DNA of 64,000 bases from CAZKAP01 sp964550895. Its GTDB lineage: Bacteria > Bacteroidota > Bacteroidia > Flavobacteriales > Flavobacteriaceae. Each line of letters begins with the position of its first letter. Positions within the stretch are counted from its first letter, which is position 1. Under the pieces are notes generated by a model. It did not search any database. It saw only the letters and a program-made list of their open reading frames with translations, and was not told the origin of the DNA. The position numbers and the translations under genes were made by a program. The stretch lies in contig CAZKAP010000015.1 of the NCBI GenBank assembly GCA_964550895.1, positions 1 to 64,000 of the forward strand. The letters run 5' to 3'. Below are positions 35,140-44,277 of this stretch, piece by piece.

Positions 35140-36780
35140 TTATAAGGAATAGTACCTCAGTAGGTTAAGCGTTGAAGGGTCATGATCGGCACTTATGCTT
35201 CCCCCTTTGATCTCATTCAGGATCGTCGTGGCGAGCTCCTTTCCGAGCTCTACCCCCCACTGGTCGTAGCTGAAAATATTCCAGATGTAACCCTGCACGA
35301 AAATCTTGTGCTCGTAAAAGGCGATCAACTGCCCCAGGCTGGCGGGCGTAAGCCTGTCAAATAACAGGGTATTGGTGGGTTTGTTTCCTTCGAAGGTCTT
35401 AAACGGAGCCCGTTCGCGAGCCTCCGTTTCGCCTATACCCTTAAGAAGCAGCTCCTTAAAGGCCGTGTCCGTGCTTTTTCCTTTCATGAGGGCCTCGGTC
35501 TGGGCAAAGAAATTGGCCATCAGCTTGTCGTGGTGGTCCCGATTGCCGTGAACCGATTGCCGAAATCCGATGAAATCGACCGGAATCAGAGGAGTTCCCT
35601 GATGAATAAGCTGGAAGAAGGCGTGCTGGGAATTGGTACCGGGCTCCCCCCAGATAATGCCGCAGGTCGGGTAATTGACCCGCCGGCCGTCTCGGCCCAT
35701 GCTCTTGCCATTGCTCTCCATGACCCCTTGCTGCAGATAGGCCGGGAGGCGGTGTAAATATTGAGAATACGGCACTACCGCTTCGGTCTCGCATCCAAAG
35801 AAATCCGCATACCAGCAACCGATCAGGCCCAGCAATACTGGAATATTCTTCTCGAATGGGGCAGTACGGAAGTGCTCATCCGCGGCCTGGGCCCCGTCCA
35901 GCAGCCGTTCGAAATTATCGTAGCCGACCCCCAGGGAAATCGAAAGGCCCACCGCACTCCACAGCGAAAAACGGCCTCCGACCCAGTCGCTCATGGGAAA
36001 GACGAAGTCTTCCCGGATCCCGAATTCGGCTATGCGCGAGGCATTGGTGGATACCGCCACGAAGTGATCAGCTATGTCTTCCTCAGCCCTTTCCTGCAGG
36101 AACCAGTCCCGTATGGTACGGGCATTGGTGAGGGTTTCCTGGGTGCCGAAGCTCTTGGATACGATGATGAACAGGGTGGTTTCCCGATCCAGTTCCCTGA
36201 TGATCTCCGTGACGTGGTCCCCATCCACATTGTTGACATAATGCAGTCTCAGGCCGGTACGATACGCGGCCAGTGCCTCGGTCACCATAACCGGGCCCAG
36301 GTCCGAACCTCCTATGCCTATATTTACGACATCGGTGAATGTCTTTCCGGTACTTCCCCTGAGCGTACCGTTCAGGACGCCCTCGGTGAACTCCTTCATC
36401 TTACTGCGAACCTGGTACACCGCGGGAATGACATTCTCACCGTCCACGCGTACATCGGAACCCTCGGCGGCCCTTAACGCGGTGTGCAACACGGCGCGGC
36501 CTTCGGTATGATTGATGGGCTCACCGGAAAAGTACTGCGCTATGCCCCGTTCCAGATCCAGTTCGCGCGCAAGCGCAATCAATTCGTCGCGCGTCTGCCG
36601 ATCGATCCGGTTCTTGGAGTAGTCCAGGACGAGTCCCGGCAGAGAAACAGAAAACTCGGAAGCCCGGTTGGGTTCCTGATCGAAGAAGGTCTGTATGGGG
36701 GTCTGGGCGATGCGCGCATAGGCATCCTTTAACCGACCCCACGCCTGGGTAGTAGTCGGGTTGGTAGTGGGTAATGACAT
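35140..36780 (-). CDS. pgi: Glucose-6-phosphate isomerase
   Basis: Glycolytic/gluconeogenic interconversion of glucose-6-phosphate and fructose-6-phosphate, cytoplasmic. The protein has 546 residues, the usual length. Motifs: VNIGIGGSDLGPVMVTEAL, VSKSFGTQETLTNA, FPMSDWVGGRFSLWSAVGLS (PGI signature 1), MESNGKSMGRDGR, EPGTNSQHAFFQLIHQGT and the C-terminal signature GYIWNIFSYDQWGVELGK. It is the last gene of a minus-strand group that begins with the DUF3108 gene, 9 bp after the M23 peptidase gene. Its product also feeds GlmS, located far away in the window. Confidence 0.98.
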   Translation of the reverse strand: MSLPTTNPTTTQAWGRLKDAYARIAQTPIQTFFDQEPNRASEFSVSLPGLVLDYSKNRIDRQTRDELIALARELDLERGIAQYFSGEPINHTEGRAVLHTALRAAEGSDVRVDGENVIPAVYQVRSKMKEFTEGVLNGTLRGSTGKTFTDVVNIGIGGSDLGPVMVTEALAAYRTGLRLHYVNNVDGDHVTEIIRELDRETTLFIIVSKSFGTQETLTNARTIRDWFLQERAEEDIADHFVAVSTNASRIAEFGIREDFVFPMSDWVGGRFSLWSAVGLSISLGVGYDNFERLLDGAQAADEHFRTAPFEKNIPVLLGLIGCWYADFFGCETEAVVPYSQYLHRLPAYLQQGVMESNGKSMGRDGRRVNYPTCGIIWGEPGTNSQHAFFQLIHQGTPLIPVDFIGFRQSVHGNRDHHDKLMANFFAQTEALMKGKSTDTAFKELLLKGIGETEARERAPFKTFEGNKPTNTLLFDRLTPASLGQLIAFYEHKIFVQGYIWNIFSYDQWGVELGKELATTILNEIKGGSISADHDPSTLNLLRYYSL

Positions 36781-36789
36781 GGGTTAGAT

Positions 36790-38088
36790 TTATAATGCCG
36801 GGGGCAAGGTATCACTTTCCTGTTCAGCCATGGAGGCCTCTTCCCCGGACAAGGTATACGGAATGGATTCGAGCCGCTCCATCAGAGAGGCTATATGTTC
36901 AAAATAGGCGGGCCTCAGGCTGTCCGCAAGGGGATCGGCTGCGGGGAGTTTTTCTCTCAGGGGATCGACCTGCCGGCCATTCTTCCAGAACCGGTAGCAC
37001 ACGTGGGGGCCGCTGGTATTACCTGTCATTCCGATCCATCCGATCACATCTCCCTGTCGCACCTTCTGACCCCTGCGTACTTTCTGCGCCTTCATGTGCA
37101 GGTACTGGGTGCTGTAAGTACCGTTGTGCCGGATCTTTACGTATTTTCCATTTCCCCCACGCCGGGTGGATTCCGTGACCACCCCGTCCGCGGTGGCGAT
37201 AATCGGAGTCCCGTAGGGCGCTGCGTAATCCGTGCCTTTATGCGGCCTTATGCGGTTTCCGTAGTACCTGATCCTCCGCTTCAGGTTATAGCGGGAGGAA
37301 ATGCGGTAGTTGCGAAACTTAACGGGGGCCTTGAGAAAGGTCCTGCGCAGGTTGCCGGCCTTCTCATCGTAGTATTCAGGAGCCCCGACCATGCTGTCGA
37401 CCCCGTACTGGAAGGCGTAATACGGCTTTCCTTTATGCTCGAATACGGCCGATTGTATTTCCTCGGCCCCGGCATAGATGCTGTCGTTGATAAAGCGCTC
37501 CTTGTAGACGGCCTTGAATCGATCCCCCGGATGCAGCCGGAAGAAGTCGATATTCCAGGCATAGATATTGGCCAGGTGGTAGCTGATCTGCTGGTCGATT
37601 CCCTGCTCGTCCAGGGTCACATACAGGCTGTTGTCGATCACACCCGAGATCTCCCGCTCGCGGTAGGTGACCTTCTTCTTGCCCCGATAGGCCACGGCAC
37701 TGTCGCGCAGGTCGACCACCGTATAGTTGATCAGATCGTCTTCATAGATAAACACCTGTGCTTTGTTCAGGCTGTCCTTGGACTTCAAGATTACGTAGGG
37801 TTTGCCCACCTTGATCTTACGCACATTGAAGCTGTCCTTGTACGCATTAGCCACGTGAATGACCTTTTCGTAATCTGCCTGGTACTTCATCATGAGTTCT
37901 CCGAAGACCTCTCCCCTTCGAATGGTGTCCATGACCACATCGAAATTATCGAAGTTAAAACCGAACTTCTTGACTATGGGCTTGATGGATACCTGGGAAA
38001 GGGGTTGAGCTAAGGAGGGGGAGGGTTGTTCCTTGCAGGCTGTATACAGCAACAAAACAAGGGCGATCAGTAAGGAACGCTTGGTCAT
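36790..38088 (-). CDS. M23 peptidoglycan DD-metallopeptidase, lipoprotein
   Basis: Envelope metallopeptidase of the LytM/M23 family, 432 residues. The signal MTKRSLLIALVLLLYTAC carries a lipobox ending in Cys18. An OapA/LysM-like middle region (VMDTIRRGEVFGELMMKYQA, YVILKSKDSLNKAQVFIYED) precedes the catalytic domain: HKGTDYAAPYGTPIIATADG supplies the HxxxD zinc ligands, and STQYLHMKAQKVRRGQKVRQ then SGPHVCYRFWKNGRQVDP supply the HxH-type region (here YLHM and PHVCY). Likely endopeptidase on cross-links. It is 7 bp from the TDO-family gene and 9 bp from pgi, forming one operon. Confidence 0.92.
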   Translation of the reverse strand: MTKRSLLIALVLLLYTACKEQPSPSLAQPLSQVSIKPIVKKFGFNFDNFDVVMDTIRRGEVFGELMMKYQADYEKVIHVANAYKDSFNVRKIKVGKPYVILKSKDSLNKAQVFIYEDDLINYTVVDLRDSAVAYRGKKKVTYREREISGVIDNSLYVTLDEQGIDQQISYHLANIYAWNIDFFRLHPGDRFKAVYKERFINDSIYAGAEEIQSAVFEHKGKPYYAFQYGVDSMVGAPEYYDEKAGNLRRTFLKAPVKFRNYRISSRYNLKRRIRYYGNRIRPHKGTDYAAPYGTPIIATADGVVTESTRRGGNGKYVKIRHNGTYSTQYLHMKAQKVRRGQKVRQGDVIGWIGMTGNTSGPHVCYRFWKNGRQVDPLREKLPAADPLADSLRPAYFEHIASLMERLESIPYTLSGEEASMAEQESDTLPPAL

Positions 38089-38095
38089 ATGTCAG

Positions 38096-39055
38096 TCAGT
38101 TTCCGCCGGAATCCTCGATGTCCTTAAGTTTTCCCCATTCTTCCAGCGATTCTCTCGCGTGCAAAGTTGGGAAAAATATGATTCTCTGGAATTGGGGAGG
38201 CAAATAAGTTTTCCAATTTGTCCCCCCTGTGGAGCTCGTTGCACCTTTCGACCGGTCCAGGTAGCGATTCGCAGAGCCCAGATGCATCAGCGGCCATTCC
38301 ACGTTGGCGCGATAATCCATCAGCTGCAAGCTCTGTTGCAGCGCTTCGTCCTTTCGGATTTCCTCATCGGACTCCAGGTATCGGTCGTAAAGGGTCTTGC
38401 CCCTGAGTTCCCCGGCTATTCGCTTTAATCTAGGATTATAACGGTGCTCGAATTGCTTTAGTGTAAGGGTCTTCTCACCGGACTTCTTGTCCGTCGCCCC
38501 GGATTTCCAGTACAGGCGCTCCAGCATCTCGTCCATTGCCTCCGAGGATACCCCTTCTTCGGCTTCCCTGCCCGGGCGAATCAAATTCTCCAGAGGGGTG
38601 GCGTAGAGTTCTATCATCCGGTACTGCACGGACTGAAATCCACTGGCAGGAAGAAGGGCCATGCGGTATGAAAGGAATTCGGACTTATCCATCCCCTTAA
38701 CCATGATGCTGAAGGATGAAATCAGGGCCTTGTAGTAGGCATTGATCCGGTCTACCCGCTCCTTCACCCGTGTGCCTTCCCCGAATGGACGCTCGGTCAG
38801 TTGTTTCAGTTCATGCAGGATGAGTTTGAAGTACAGCTCGGTGATTTGGTGATAAACGATAAAGATTTCCTCATCCGGCAAATGGGTCCTGGGAGTCTGC
38901 AGGCTGAGCAGGGTATCGAGGTGTATGTAATCCCAATAAGTGAGATACCTCTGGTACAGCAGGCCATCCAGATAATCCAGAAGGTCCTGGCCGCTATATC
39001 GGAACTTCTCTTCCAGTTTGTGGATACGGGACCACAGGGGATCTTGCTCCGACAT
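38096..39055 (-). CDS. Tryptophan 2,3-dioxygenase family protein
   Basis: Haem dioxygenase-fold protein of 319 residues, cytoplasmic. N-terminal family motifs: YWDYIHLDTLLSLQTPRTHL, then EIFIVYHQITELYFKLILHE (the YHQxxELxFK motif that binds substrate), SSFSIMVKGM and LPASGFQSVQYRMIELY (the Arg-binding SGFQS motif). The haem-ligand His is in VEWPLMHLGSANRYL, followed by SSTGGTNWKTYLP, equivalent to GTGGSSG. If active it converts tryptophan to N-formylkynurenine. No other kynurenine pathway genes are in the window; its neighbours are cell-wall and sugar genes, so an alternative role is possible. It begins 2 bp after the DUF3108 stop. Confidence 0.92.
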   Translation of the reverse strand: MSEQDPLWSRIHKLEEKFRYSGQDLLDYLDGLLYQRYLTYWDYIHLDTLLSLQTPRTHLPDEEIFIVYHQITELYFKLILHELKQLTERPFGEGTRVKERVDRINAYYKALISSFSIMVKGMDKSEFLSYRMALLPASGFQSVQYRMIELYATPLENLIRPGREAEEGVSSEAMDEMLERLYWKSGATDKKSGEKTLTLKQFEHRYNPRLKRIAGELRGKTLYDRYLESDEEIRKDEALQQSLQLMDYRANVEWPLMHLGSANRYLDRSKGATSSTGGTNWKTYLPPQFQRIIFFPTLHARESLEEWGKLKDIEDSGGN

Positions 39056-39057
39056 GC

Positions 39058-39900
39058 CTACCTCCTTCTCATGATAATCTTGAACTGATTCTGCAGCCCG
39101 TTGAAGGCATCCAGATCGGCTTTCAGCGAGCCTACGGCCAGATCGGCCTTGATGCGGATAGGAATGCGGTTGAGGTCGTTGCTCACCCAGAGCGTCAGGC
39201 TCTCACGTTCCTTGAAAATCCTTCCGGCCTGCACATAGGGCCGAAACTTCAGACACTCGACTTTTCCGAATTTGGTCCGGACAATCTCCTTACCGAGATA
39301 CTTGAGCCGAAATTTGTACACGTTGTTGTCGAAAAGCATGTCCATGTCCAGGAATTCGCCCGGCTCGTAAGCCTTGGGGTCATAATTGTTCCGAAGATAA
39401 TAGGACGCGGACACCAAATCCTGTATATCCTTGTGTACATCGATCCGGGTCGTCTGCTGCGTCTTATTGTCCAATACCACAGCCTTTTTTTGGTCGTAGT
39501 CGAAATCAATGGCCACATCCTTGGTATAGCCTCCCTCGTCTATTTTTCGAATAAACCGAAGAGGCTGTATGCTATCCATGCTGAAGTAGCTCTCATAAAG
39601 ATCATCTACCTTAAAAAAGGCCCTGGCGAGACCAGTCGTCCTTCCCTCACCCACGGCATGAAAGACCTTTTGTCCTTTCAGGGTATCGGTCTTCAGGTGG
39701 AGAGTAGCGAAACTGGCGTTAAAAATGCCGTAGTGAATGCGGAACTTGAGCCATTCACCGGGCTTGAAAGCCCTGAACTCCACAACGGGTTTTTCGTCCT
39801 CGACGCTGCCGGGGGACTCCCCGGGTTGTAATTCGGCAGGTGCCTGAGCGGAGCAAAGCCCGAAACCGAGAAGGTATAGTATGAGTAAAAATGTTCGCAT
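39058..39900 (-). CDS. DUF3108-family exported protein
   Basis: Protein of 280 residues with signal peptide MRTFLLILYLLGFGLCSAQ and a beta-rich mature part: FKPGEWLKFRIHYGIFNASF, ATLHLKTDTLKGQKVFHAVG, DDLYESYFSMDSIQPLRFIR, FGKVECLKFRPYVQAGRIFK and LTLWVSNDLNRIPIRIKADL, which is the DUF3108 pattern (a lipocalin-like barrel similar to LolB-type carriers; function unknown). ATG 39900 is preferred; ATG 39906 (MIMRTF) is equally close and further upstream starts lie in non-coding-like sequence. First gene of the DUF3108, TDO, M23, pgi operon. Confidence 0.88.
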   Translation of the reverse strand: MRTFLLILYLLGFGLCSAQAPAELQPGESPGSVEDEKPVVEFRAFKPGEWLKFRIHYGIFNASFATLHLKTDTLKGQKVFHAVGEGRTTGLARAFFKVDDLYESYFSMDSIQPLRFIRKIDEGGYTKDVAIDFDYDQKKAVVLDNKTQQTTRIDVHKDIQDLVSASYYLRNNYDPKAYEPGEFLDMDMLFDNNVYKFRLKYLGKEIVRTKFGKVECLKFRPYVQAGRIFKERESLTLWVSNDLNRIPIRIKADLAVGSLKADLDAFNGLQNQFKIIMRRR

Positions 39901-40060
39901 AATCATCGTTTTAGTCGCCTTCACGATAGTTAAAACGCAATTCGTCCTGAATTGTTGAGACCAAATCGTGTACCAAATTTGAGAAATCGTTTGGAATACA
40001 CCGCTTAAGAGCTCGTTAAATACCCGAAACACCTCTAAAATCCAGGCCTTACTACAGGGT

Positions 40061-40097
40061 ATAAAAAAAGCCCCGACGAGCGTCGGAGCTTTTTCTA
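40061..40097 (-). terminator. Rho-independent terminator downstream of the patatin/Omp85 gene
   Basis: On the minus strand AAAAAGCTCCGACG and CGTCGGGGCTTTTT (arms 40081-40094 and 40065-40078) form a stem with a tiny loop, followed by further T residues. The one imperfect pair is U-G on the minus strand, A-C on the plus strand, as in the terminator at 31663. It lies about 125 bp after the stop at 40221. Confidence 0.8.
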
Positions 40098-40120
40098 AAT
40101 AACCAACCAAACTTTAAATT

Positions 40121-40168
40121 ATGAAAAACCAATACTTAAAGTATCGAGGGAACCACCCTCATTTGTAA
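40121..40168 (+). other. Possible 15-codon ORF with two hairpins after a bidirectional-looking terminator
   Basis: ATG 40121 opens a frame of 15 codons (MKNQYLKYRGNHPHL) ending in TAA at 40168. It is preceded by AACCAACCAAACTTTAAATT, a style seen in flavobacterial 5' leaders. Two small inverted repeats overlap it: ATACTT/AAGTAT (40132-40144) and GAGGG/CCCTC (40146-40160). It may instead be the structured 3' region of the minus-strand patatin mRNA. The 320-bp gap 39901-40220 holds this, the terminator and nothing else that I can see. Confidence 0.25.
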
Positions 40169-40220
40169 AATTAATGTAAAGTTTACTCAGGCCAATGACT
40201 TTAACGGAATTTAACTAAAA

Positions 40221-42512
40221 CTAGAACCAGTAGCCCACCGAGAACAACAACTGGCCTTCCCGCATTTCAGGAGACCAGGTATAATAGACTTCAACGGGTC
40301 CCAGGAAAGATTCCAGACCGTAGCCCAGGCCGTACCCGGTAAATTGGGGGCCACTCCACCAGCGACCGGAGCGGAACAGATCGTCCTCCACGTTGGCCAT
40401 ATTAAAAACCGCGAGAAGGTGGTTATTCTCCGCGAAGGACCAGTCGATTCTCGCGGAATTCTTCACGAAGGAATTCCCCAATACCGAGAAGTGATCCATG
40501 CCGTAGAATGGGATAATATTCAACAATCTTTCATTTCCGTAGCCCCCTACGGCAAAGTCAAAAGAAGTCACCGGTGAAAGACCCAGTTTAAAGCCCCCCT
40601 CGACTTCGAGGTTTACCGCGACATCCCTGATGGGTTCGAAAGCGAATCCCAGCCGGGCCTGTGCTATAGAAAACTCACTGAAATTGTCGTTGAAGTCGGA
40701 GGAGAACAGGTAAAGCTCGAAATTTCCATCGAAAAACACCCCTCGCGTAGGGAAGTAGCGATCGTCGTAGGTATCCAGCGTCAGAGAGCCGTAAGGGCCA
40801 AAATAATGGCTGTTGTCGAATATGGTCTGCCGGGTTTCCCCCAGATCGGGGTCGTTCGGATCATCAGGAATATCCGACACAAAGGTAGTCGTGCTGAATT
40901 TCAGGAACTGGTGTTGAAGCCCCAGGCGAAGGGCGAGCTCCTCACGGGATACCGTCTGAAAATAGAGCTGATTGGACAGGTCGACAGCCGTAATGGTAAA
41001 CTCCTGCAGGCCCGGATCTAAAGGAGCGTTGAAGTTCTGCTGCAATACGTTCGTACGGACGGGTTCGCGAAAATCGTTGAGTTCGGAATTGAAACCGAAG
41101 GACCAGTAGCTGCCCTTGTCGAGGTAATACTGCAGCCGATAACGAACGAAATCGCCCAAAATCAGATCGAAGGACGCCCTGTCGTCCCGGGCCAGGAGGT
41201 TCTTGCGCGTCAGGTTGATCAGGGCTGAGCTATTGAACAGGGCATCGTAATGGGCGGCCATCTTGATGAACCATCTTGTCGGGTCCTCTTTGAGTTTAAG
41301 GGCCAGGCTGTCACCGGACGTTTCCCCGCTGCTTTTCAGGGTATAGCGAATACCCTGGAAATTATCGGTAGCGGATACGTTTCCCAGGCCCTCGGTGAAT
41401 TCTTCGAAGGTTATGGTGTCCCCTGGGGTAAACCGCATCTTACCCTTGAGGTAGCCACGGGTAAACCGATTGTTGCCCTCTACGTCGAGTTTGGCGATGA
41501 CGAGTGTGTCCACACCCTTTTTCATAGTCCTTTTCGACGGCCGCCTCTGACTCTGGGCCAGGCTCCTCAGGGCCGGGAGCTGTTTACGGGCCGCCGCCTC
41601 CCCGAGTTCCAGTATGCGGGAGCCCTGCTCAAAATCGATTACCGAGTACTCATCGATCTCCGGTTTGATGTATACGGTGGTCTTCGGCCTCTTGGCTTCC
41701 ATATCCTTGACCGTGCGATAGTTATTGATCTGTAACAGTATATCTGTCGCGGTAGACAATGAATCCCGTATCAGCAGTCCGTGCTGTACATCGACCCCGA
41801 TCACATAGTCCATCCCCTTGGACCAGATCTCATCGATGGGGTAGTTGTTCACCACACCCCCGTCGATCAGGAGCTTTCCGTCGATTTCCATGGGTTCGAA
41901 CAGGGAGGGAAAGGTTCCGCTGGCCGTGATCGCCTCGGGCAGATACCCTTGATCCAGCAGGACGACCTCGCCCCGTTCCACATCGGTAGCCGTGCACAGA
42001 AAGGGAATGGGAAGCTGGGAAAAGTCCTCTACGTCCCGAACGTGATACAGCAGGCGCACCAACAGGTTATACACCCGCTGTCCTCTGGAAAAGGCCTGGG
42101 GAACACTCACCTTAAAACCATCAAAGGGCAGGGAAAGGGCATAGCGTTCCGAATTCTCCTTCTCGTAAAACGATCGGGCGCTCCTCGGAGCCTCGTCCTG
42201 TATCATCTCAGCCAGATTCGTCCGGTTAAAGATGGAATCGAGCTCGTGGGCAGAATAACCGGAGGCATAGAGGGCGCCGACTATGGCTCCCATGCTGCTG
42301 CCTCCGATGTAATCGATTTCCACCCCGGCCTCCTCTATGACTTTCAGGGCTCCTATATGGGCAAGTCCCTTGGCTCCCCCCCCACTGAGAACCAGTCCAA
42401 TCCTGGGTTTTTGCCCGGCTTCCGGTTTCCACTGGGCAAGGGAGACTTGTGCCAGCAGCAGCAGGCCGCAAAGCAGCAAAAAACAACTAGTTCTAACTGG
42501 GGTGCAGGGCAT
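40221..42512 (-). CDS. Patatin-like phospholipase fused to Omp85-type barrel
   Basis: Surface or periplasmic lipase with its own outer-membrane pore, 763 residues. Signal LLLCGLLLLAQVSLAQ. Residues about 35-230 are a patatin domain with oxyanion hole GLVLSGGGAKGLAHIGALK, nucleophile elbow GGSSMGAIVGALYASGYSA (Ser) and DGGVVNNYP with the catalytic Asp. A POTRA-like segment follows (TLVIAKLDVEGNNRFTRGYL), then a C-terminal barrel with GYGNERLLNIIPFYGM and terminal YTWSPEMREGQLLFSVGYWF. This order equals PlpD-type Vd autotransporters. The start overlaps the uvrC end by 20 bp; a terminator follows at 40061-40097. Confidence 0.93.
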   Translation of the reverse strand: MPCTPVRTSCFLLLCGLLLLAQVSLAQWKPEAGQKPRIGLVLSGGGAKGLAHIGALKVIEEAGVEIDYIGGSSMGAIVGALYASGYSAHELDSIFNRTNLAEMIQDEAPRSARSFYEKENSERYALSLPFDGFKVSVPQAFSRGQRVYNLLVRLLYHVRDVEDFSQLPIPFLCTATDVERGEVVLLDQGYLPEAITASGTFPSLFEPMEIDGKLLIDGGVVNNYPIDEIWSKGMDYVIGVDVQHGLLIRDSLSTATDILLQINNYRTVKDMEAKRPKTTVYIKPEIDEYSVIDFEQGSRILELGEAAARKQLPALRSLAQSQRRPSKRTMKKGVDTLVIAKLDVEGNNRFTRGYLKGKMRFTPGDTITFEEFTEGLGNVSATDNFQGIRYTLKSSGETSGDSLALKLKEDPTRWFIKMAAHYDALFNSSALINLTRKNLLARDDRASFDLILGDFVRYRLQYYLDKGSYWSFGFNSELNDFREPVRTNVLQQNFNAPLDPGLQEFTITAVDLSNQLYFQTVSREELALRLGLQHQFLKFSTTTFVSDIPDDPNDPDLGETRQTIFDNSHYFGPYGSLTLDTYDDRYFPTRGVFFDGNFELYLFSSDFNDNFSEFSIAQARLGFAFEPIRDVAVNLEVEGGFKLGLSPVTSFDFAVGGYGNERLLNIIPFYGMDHFSVLGNSFVKNSARIDWSFAENNHLLAVFNMANVEDDLFRSGRWWSGPQFTGYGLGYGLESFLGPVEVYYTWSPEMREGQLLFSVGYWF

Positions 42513-44277
42513 GGTAGATCAGTTTTGCCTTGGCCGATCCCACCACTTTCTCCAGTTCGCCCGGGTCGGCCTCCCGGATGCGCTTCATCGATTTAAAGGT
42601 ACGCAACAACTGGGTAGCCGTCTTCTCGCCTATCCCGTTTATTTGCTCCAGCTCGTTTGCCATAAGGCCCTTGCTCCTCGCCTTTCGGTGAAAGGTGATG
42701 CCGAAGCGGTGGGCCTCGTTCCGCAATTGCTGCACGATACGCAGGGTTTCCGACTTCTTGTCGAGGTAGAGCGGAATGGGGTCGTCGGGATAAAAGATCT
42801 CCTCGAGTTTTTTCGCAATCCCAATCACCGCAATCTTCCCTCGTAATCCGAGCACCTCCAGGCTCCTCAGGGCAGAACTGAGCTGCCCTTTTCCCCCGTC
42901 AATCACGATCAGCTGGGGAAGGGGCTCTTCCTCGTCAAGCAGCCTGCGGTACCTCCTGTGGACTACCTCTTCCATAGACGCAAAATCGTTCGGGCCAGCC
43001 ACGGTCTTGACGTGGTAGTGGCGGTATTCCTTTTTGGCGGGCTTCGCATCCCGGAACACCACGCAGGCCGAGACCGGATATTTCCCCTGTATATTGGAGT
43101 TGTCGAAGCACTCGATATGCCGGGGTAGAACAGGCAGCCTCAGGTCGGCCTTTAATTGCTCCAGTATACGGTTGGTGTGCCGGTCCGGATCGGTGAGCTT
43201 GATCTGCTTGAAGCGTTCCATGCGATAGGCCCTGGCATTCTGCAGGGAAAGCTCGAGGAGTTTTCGCTTTTCGCCCGCTTTGGGAACGGTGATGCGTATC
43301 CCTTCTCCCAATTCGAGTTCCATGGGTACAACGACTTCGCTCCCCTCAGGACGGAACCGTTTTCTGATCTCCGTTATGCCGAGTTCGAGCAATTCCACAT
43401 CGGCTTCGTCCATCTTCTTCTTGATCTCGAGAGTATGTGCCCCTATTACCGCCCCGTGGGACACCTGCAGGAAATTTACATAGGCCAGCTGGGGCTCGGA
43501 CAGTATGCTGTACACCTGAAGGTCCTTCCAACCGGGATTAACTACCGTTGAGCGCGACTGGTAATTCTCCAGAACGCGAATCTTCTCCTTTACCAGCTGA
43601 GCCTTTTCGAATTCCATTTCCCCGGCATAAGCGGACATCTGATGGCGGAAGTACCTCAGGGCGGAACCGAAGTTCCCCTTCAATATCTGACGGATATCCT
43701 CGATCTGACGGTCGTAGGAATCCGTGTCCTGATAGCCCTTGCAAGGACCCAGGCAGTTTCCTATGTGATACTCCAGACACAGCCGGTATTTGTCTGCGGC
43801 TATCTTCTCTTCGCTGAGATCGTAATTGCAGGTCCTCAGCGGATATACCCCACGTATAAGATCCATGAGGGTGCGAACCGTTTTCATACTGGTATAGGGT
43901 CCAAAGTATTGCGAGCCGTCATTGATGCGCTTTCGGGTGGGGAAGATGCGCGGGAATCGTTCGTTTTTTATGCAGATCCAGGGATAAGTCTTGTCGTCCT
44001 TAAGGAGCACGTTGTATCGGGGCTGATGCTCCTTGATCAGATTGTTCTCCAGCAACAAGGCCTCGGATTCGGAGCGAACTACGATATGCTCCACCCGCTC
44101 GATGCGGGAAACCAGGACCCGGGTCTTGGCGTTCGGATAGCTCTTGTTGAAGTACGAGGCCACCCGCTTTTTGATCTTCTTGGCTTTACCTACATAAATA
44201 AGCTCACCCGCCTTATCGTAAAATTGATAAACCCCGGGTTTATCCGGAAGGCCCTGAAGCACGAGGCTGGTGTCCAT
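42493..44277 (-). CDS. uvrC: Excinuclease ABC subunit C
   Basis: Dual-incision nuclease of nucleotide excision repair, 594 residues. N-terminal GIY-YIG domain (GVYQFYDKAGELIYVGKAKK, IKKRVASYF), a Cys-containing region (CLEYHIGNCLGPCKGYQ), UVR motif (EMEFEKAQLVKEKIRVLENY), RNase H-like endonuclease (IECFDNSNIQGKYPVSACVV, PNDFASMEEVVHRRYRRLLD, LIVIDGGKGQLSSAL) and C-terminal HhH repeats (LEQINGIGEKTATQLLRTFK). ATG 44277 yields MDTSLVLQGLPDKPGVYQF as in homologues; the frame is open upstream for 17 more codons without support. It shares a transcript with the patatin gene, whose start lies within its last codons. Confidence 0.97.
   Translation of the reverse strand: MDTSLVLQGLPDKPGVYQFYDKAGELIYVGKAKKIKKRVASYFNKSYPNAKTRVLVSRIERVEHIVVRSESEALLLENNLIKEHQPRYNVLLKDDKTYPWICIKNERFPRIFPTRKRINDGSQYFGPYTSMKTVRTLMDLIRGVYPLRTCNYDLSEEKIAADKYRLCLEYHIGNCLGPCKGYQDTDSYDRQIEDIRQILKGNFGSALRYFRHQMSAYAGEMEFEKAQLVKEKIRVLENYQSRSTVVNPGWKDLQVYSILSEPQLAYVNFLQVSHGAVIGAHTLEIKKKMDEADVELLELGITEIRKRFRPEGSEVVVPMELELGEGIRITVPKAGEKRKLLELSLQNARAYRMERFKQIKLTDPDRHTNRILEQLKADLRLPVLPRHIECFDNSNIQGKYPVSACVVFRDAKPAKKEYRHYHVKTVAGPNDFASMEEVVHRRYRRLLDEEEPLPQLIVIDGGKGQLSSALRSLEVLGLRGKIAVIGIAKKLEEIFYPDDPIPLYLDKKSETLRIVQQLRNEAHRFGITFHRKARSKGLMANELEQINGIGEKTATQLLRTFKSMKRIREADPGELEKVVGSAKAKLIYHALHPS

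Noticed and set aside
36895..38013. Plus-strand frame of 372 codons opposite the M23 peptidase
   Set aside because: The minus-strand product has a lipobox and M23 zinc motifs; the plus frame begins and ends within it and has no RNA or domain support.
41781..42596. Plus-strand frame opposite the patatin and uvrC genes
   Set aside because: It overlaps two well-identified minus-strand genes and shows no coding features.
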